Shown here: positions 61,886-64,000 of the stretch, piece after piece
How the letters are laid out: each line of letters opens with the position of its first letter
Numbering within the stretch: position 1 is the first letter of the stretch
NCBI GenBank assembly: GCA_964035575.1
Contig: OZ037869.1
Location: 248,001-312,000, forward strand
Reading direction: 5' to 3'
Origin: Rhynchopus sp. YZ270_cl-10
Lineage: Eukaryota > Euglenozoa > Diplonemea > Diplonemida > Diplonemidae
Length of the DNA stretch: 64,000 nucleotides
Notes under the pieces: generated by a model
Told to the model about the DNA's origin: nothing
Seen by the model: the letters and a program-made list of their open reading frames with translations, nothing else
Databases searched by the model: none
Made by a program: the position numbers and the translations under genes

Positions 61886-62600
61886 TGTACCCACCCCCCT
61901 CCACCCAGATCTTCGTCCGCAAACTCAGAATAGATTGATGCGGGTAGATTTTGAGTTGTTGAATGTCGGACCGCGGTGAAGCTTCTCATCGCAATCGCGG
62001 GTGCAGTTCAGACTTCACGATCCTGTATGAGTGTAAATGTGGGGTGTGATTAAGTTATGGTATACAAACGTAGTAGTCGGGAAAGGTGAGGTTAATAAAA
62101 AAGGCTATTTATTGCCGTGAAATAAGATAGATTTTTTCCACGCTACAGGTCGAGAGAGTGACCTGCTGCACAAATGGTTCGAGTGAAGCGAGGTGAATTA
62201 TGTGAAGCAGGTAACGAGCGCCTGTGGAACCAAATAGAAACGTAACACTCATCACACGATAAAACCCATGGGAGAGGTTGTGGTGAAACGCACACACCTC
62301 GACCTGAGGAGTGGCTCTGCAGCGCGGTTCGTCCCCAGAACCGCAAGTGTGTTCAAGATGCTTTGTTTCTATTTCCTCCTTCATGTCATGAGGTGACACA
62401 AAATGATTGGTGCGTAAAAAAATAGCTATTTAATAGTGTGAACATTACGCGTTTATTTCGAGTTGAAAACACGAACAAGTTGAAATATGCGGCATTTTTT
62501 TGTTCAATCTTCACTAGTAACTGAAAGTTAAACATAATTACATACCTTGTCTTCCCCGTAACCTGCGCCTTCGCTGCTTTTAAGGTGCTTTCTCTGGGTG

Positions 62601-62822
62601 CCCAGTACCCAGTACCCAGTACCCAGTACCCAGTACCCAGTACCCAGTACCCAGTACCCAGTACCCAGTACCCAGTACCCAGTACCCAGTACCCAGTACC
62701 CAGTACCCAGTACCCAGTACCCAGTACCCAGTACCCAGTACCCAGTACCCAGTACCCAGTACCCAGTACCCAGTACCCAGTACCCAGTACCCAGTACCCA
62801 GTACCCAGTACCCAGTACCCAG
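62601..62822. repeat. (CCCAGTA)n minisatellite
   Basis: About 31 nearly perfect copies of a 7-bp unit. Reading frames across it merely repeat PSTQYPV or its reverse. Perfect uniformity suggests recent expansion. Confidence 0.97.
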
Positions 62823-63146
62823 TGTCTTCGAGAACCTAAAAATGCGTTTTGTTGAAATTTTCTGGCTTTTTCTGAACTTTTCCCAGCTACTTTTCTGGTC
62901 GAGTAGCCGACTTTTCTGATCGAGTAGCTATTTTCACTTTTCTGGTGTATGAGTAGGTTTTCTGGGTGGGAGACTGGATTCTGGGTACAGTGGTGTGTCT
63001 GGGCACCCAGGCACCTGGGTACTGGTGTATTTTCGGCCCAGGTACCCCGGTACACGGTACACTGGTGTACAAGGAAAAAAGTCGTGAAAAAGCAACCACA
63101 GCTCCACATGACAAACACAAAAGTGTCCAGTCACGTGGGGCATTCA

Positions 63147-63432
63147 TGCACTGAGGAGATAATGATCCAACAATTTACAAGAAAGATTACTTAACCTACT
63201 GCTGGAAATTGCCAGGTCGTAGTAACACACAAAGTGCGCCTCCGTTCGGGAATACCGGATATTCTAGAGACCAAAAAGGCCTCAAGAATATCTTCCGCTG
63301 GTCAAGGTATAACCGAGTGAACGGCCCAAGACCCCCGTGGAGAAGTTAAATGTTGTAATGCTATCAAGTACAAACTGCGACCACTGTCTTACCCTCCTCA
63401 ATGCATGGTGGAAGATGTCTTTCACAACAAAT
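63147..63432 (+). repeat. Hairpin-rich block, copy 2
   Basis: A direct repeat of 60811-61096 with about ten substitutions; it breaks off at TCACAACAAAT into an (ACAGGTAC)n array. Confidence 0.9.
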
Positions 63433-63599
63433 ATCCTGTACACAGGTACACAGATACACAGGTACACAGGTACACAGGTAAAACCCGTTAAAATTGTGTG
63501 TGAAAGTTAAAAATAGCTATATTTGCATTTTTCGCCCAGCATTGAGGACACATAGGCCCACCAAGGGCAATTTTGTGATGTCAAAAAATTTTTTTTTCG

Positions 63600-63779
63600 G
63601 CCCAAAAATTGACTTGTTTTCGGTAAAACCCACTAAAAATTGTGGTACTCTAAACTGCGTTTTAGACCCCCACAGATGCTCAAAAGTGCCAAATTTTGCT
63701 TTTAATGGCCTCAAATCGTCGAAATTAGCCCTAAACGGGGGCAAAAAAAATTTTTCGAGAGTCCCTTTCCCTGGGAGGC
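63600..63779. repeat. 57-bp block, copy 3, with extended homology
   Basis: Matches 21117-21300 of element 1, through CCCTTTCCCTGGGAGGC; a GGTCCGTAATTACG palindrome cluster follows immediately. Confidence 0.85.
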
Positions 63780-64000
63780 TCCGTAATTACGTACCCTAGG
63801 GTCCGTAATTACGGACCCTAGGGTACGTAATTACGGACCCTAGGGTACGTAATTACGTACCCTAGGGTACGTAATGACACTCCGTAAAGAGGGAGTGTCC
63901 TAACATGCCGTTTTACGGACCCTCGGGGTGTGCGGACCCCGCCGTGTATATCATGAAAAAGACAAAAAAGAACTTTTGGGGGGGGGGGGGGTTTTTGAAA

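Larger units (their letters stand above)
59948..64000. mobile_element. Large TIR-bounded composite element 2, runs off the right edge
   Basis: The left end (from TTTCAAAAACCCC at 59948) recurs inverted at the right edge of the window, ending TTTTTGAAA at 64000. Not counting a nested insertion, at least 85 bp pair, through TTTTTCATGATATACACGG and the ACGGACCCTC region. The true outer ends may lie further out on both sides. Inside: nested fold-back element, palindromes built on GGTCCGTAATTACGGACC, two copies of a hairpin-rich block, a module shared with element 1, a 7-bp minisatellite, the 57-bp block, and a second palindrome cluster. No long reading frame or transposase. Termini differ from element 1. 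Confidence 0.75.

Noticed and set aside
62601-62822. Possible CRISPR array
   Set aside because: The unit is 7 bp without spacers; this is a eukaryotic minisatellite.
62585-63118. Frames of repeated YPVPSTQ or GTGYWVL
   Set aside because: They translate the (CCCAGTA)n minisatellite; no unique coding sequence supports them.
18634-64000. Spliced-leader RNA gene or complete rDNA inside the large elements
   Set aside because: No known spliced-leader sequence or conserved rRNA core was found there; only unidentified hairpin-rich modules.

Overview
The window is nuclear DNA of a protist. All 19 protein genes I can support lie on the minus strand, spread over about 54 kb. Seven of them carry 15 short cis-introns with a strict signature: GTATG at 13 of 15 donors and mostly ACAG at the acceptor. 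Several other genes have a pyrimidine tract ending in (A)CAG shortly upstream of their ATG, as expected for a trans-spliced, polycistronically transcribed array. One-strand gene order, such acceptors, conventional introns and long repeat-rich spacers together suggest a euglenozoan, perhaps diplonemid-like. That is an inference: no spliced-leader gene or complete rRNA gene is present to settle it.

Layout. Bases 1-75 are antisense to the peptidyl-transferase region of large-subunit rRNA and abut one end of a tandem duplication (90-3161 and 4008-7015). Each copy carries a three-exon cold-shock-domain gene. Then follow, all minus, LSM8 (7.2-7.7 kb), a two-TM adenylate cyclase with three C-terminal GAF domains (8.5-11.7 kb) and a 775-aa unknown (12.3-14.7 kb). 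A 7.8-kb gene-free stretch (14.7-22.5 kb) holds short repeats, a 0.6-kb tandem duplication and a 3.5-kb element with terminal inverted repeats (TIRs).

The gene-dense part (22.5-55.9 kb) encodes an unknown helical protein, a zinc-ribbon WD40 protein, a DDX5-like helicase fused to two UHM-like RRMs, a calcineurin-like phosphoesterase with a CaaX end, an F-box protein, a flagellar-type coiled-coil protein, CCDC124/Lso2, an SF-assemblin, an 1867-aa coiled-coil plus beta-repeat protein, a small multipass (TVP15-like) protein, an Mcm10-like protein, a ubiquitin-like/BspA-LRR membrane protein, a short-chain dehydrogenase and a kelch protein. They cover RNA processing, translation, replication, signalling and cytoskeleton and form no single pathway. 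Their shared strand points to shared transcription rather than shared function.

The last 8 kb (55.9-64 kb) has no gene. It holds three small inverted-repeat elements, two with exact 5-bp target duplications, and most of a second large TIR element (59,948 to beyond the right edge). This element shares an internal hairpin-rich module with the 3.5-kb element although their termini differ. A 481-bp fold-back element sits in its left terminus, and the intact right terminus preserves the empty site with a single TA. The most novel signals are this shared RNA-like module, two introns built from the same repeat placed 15 nt from the acceptor, a dispersed hairpin repeat in at least 13 copies, and the two unusual domain fusions.
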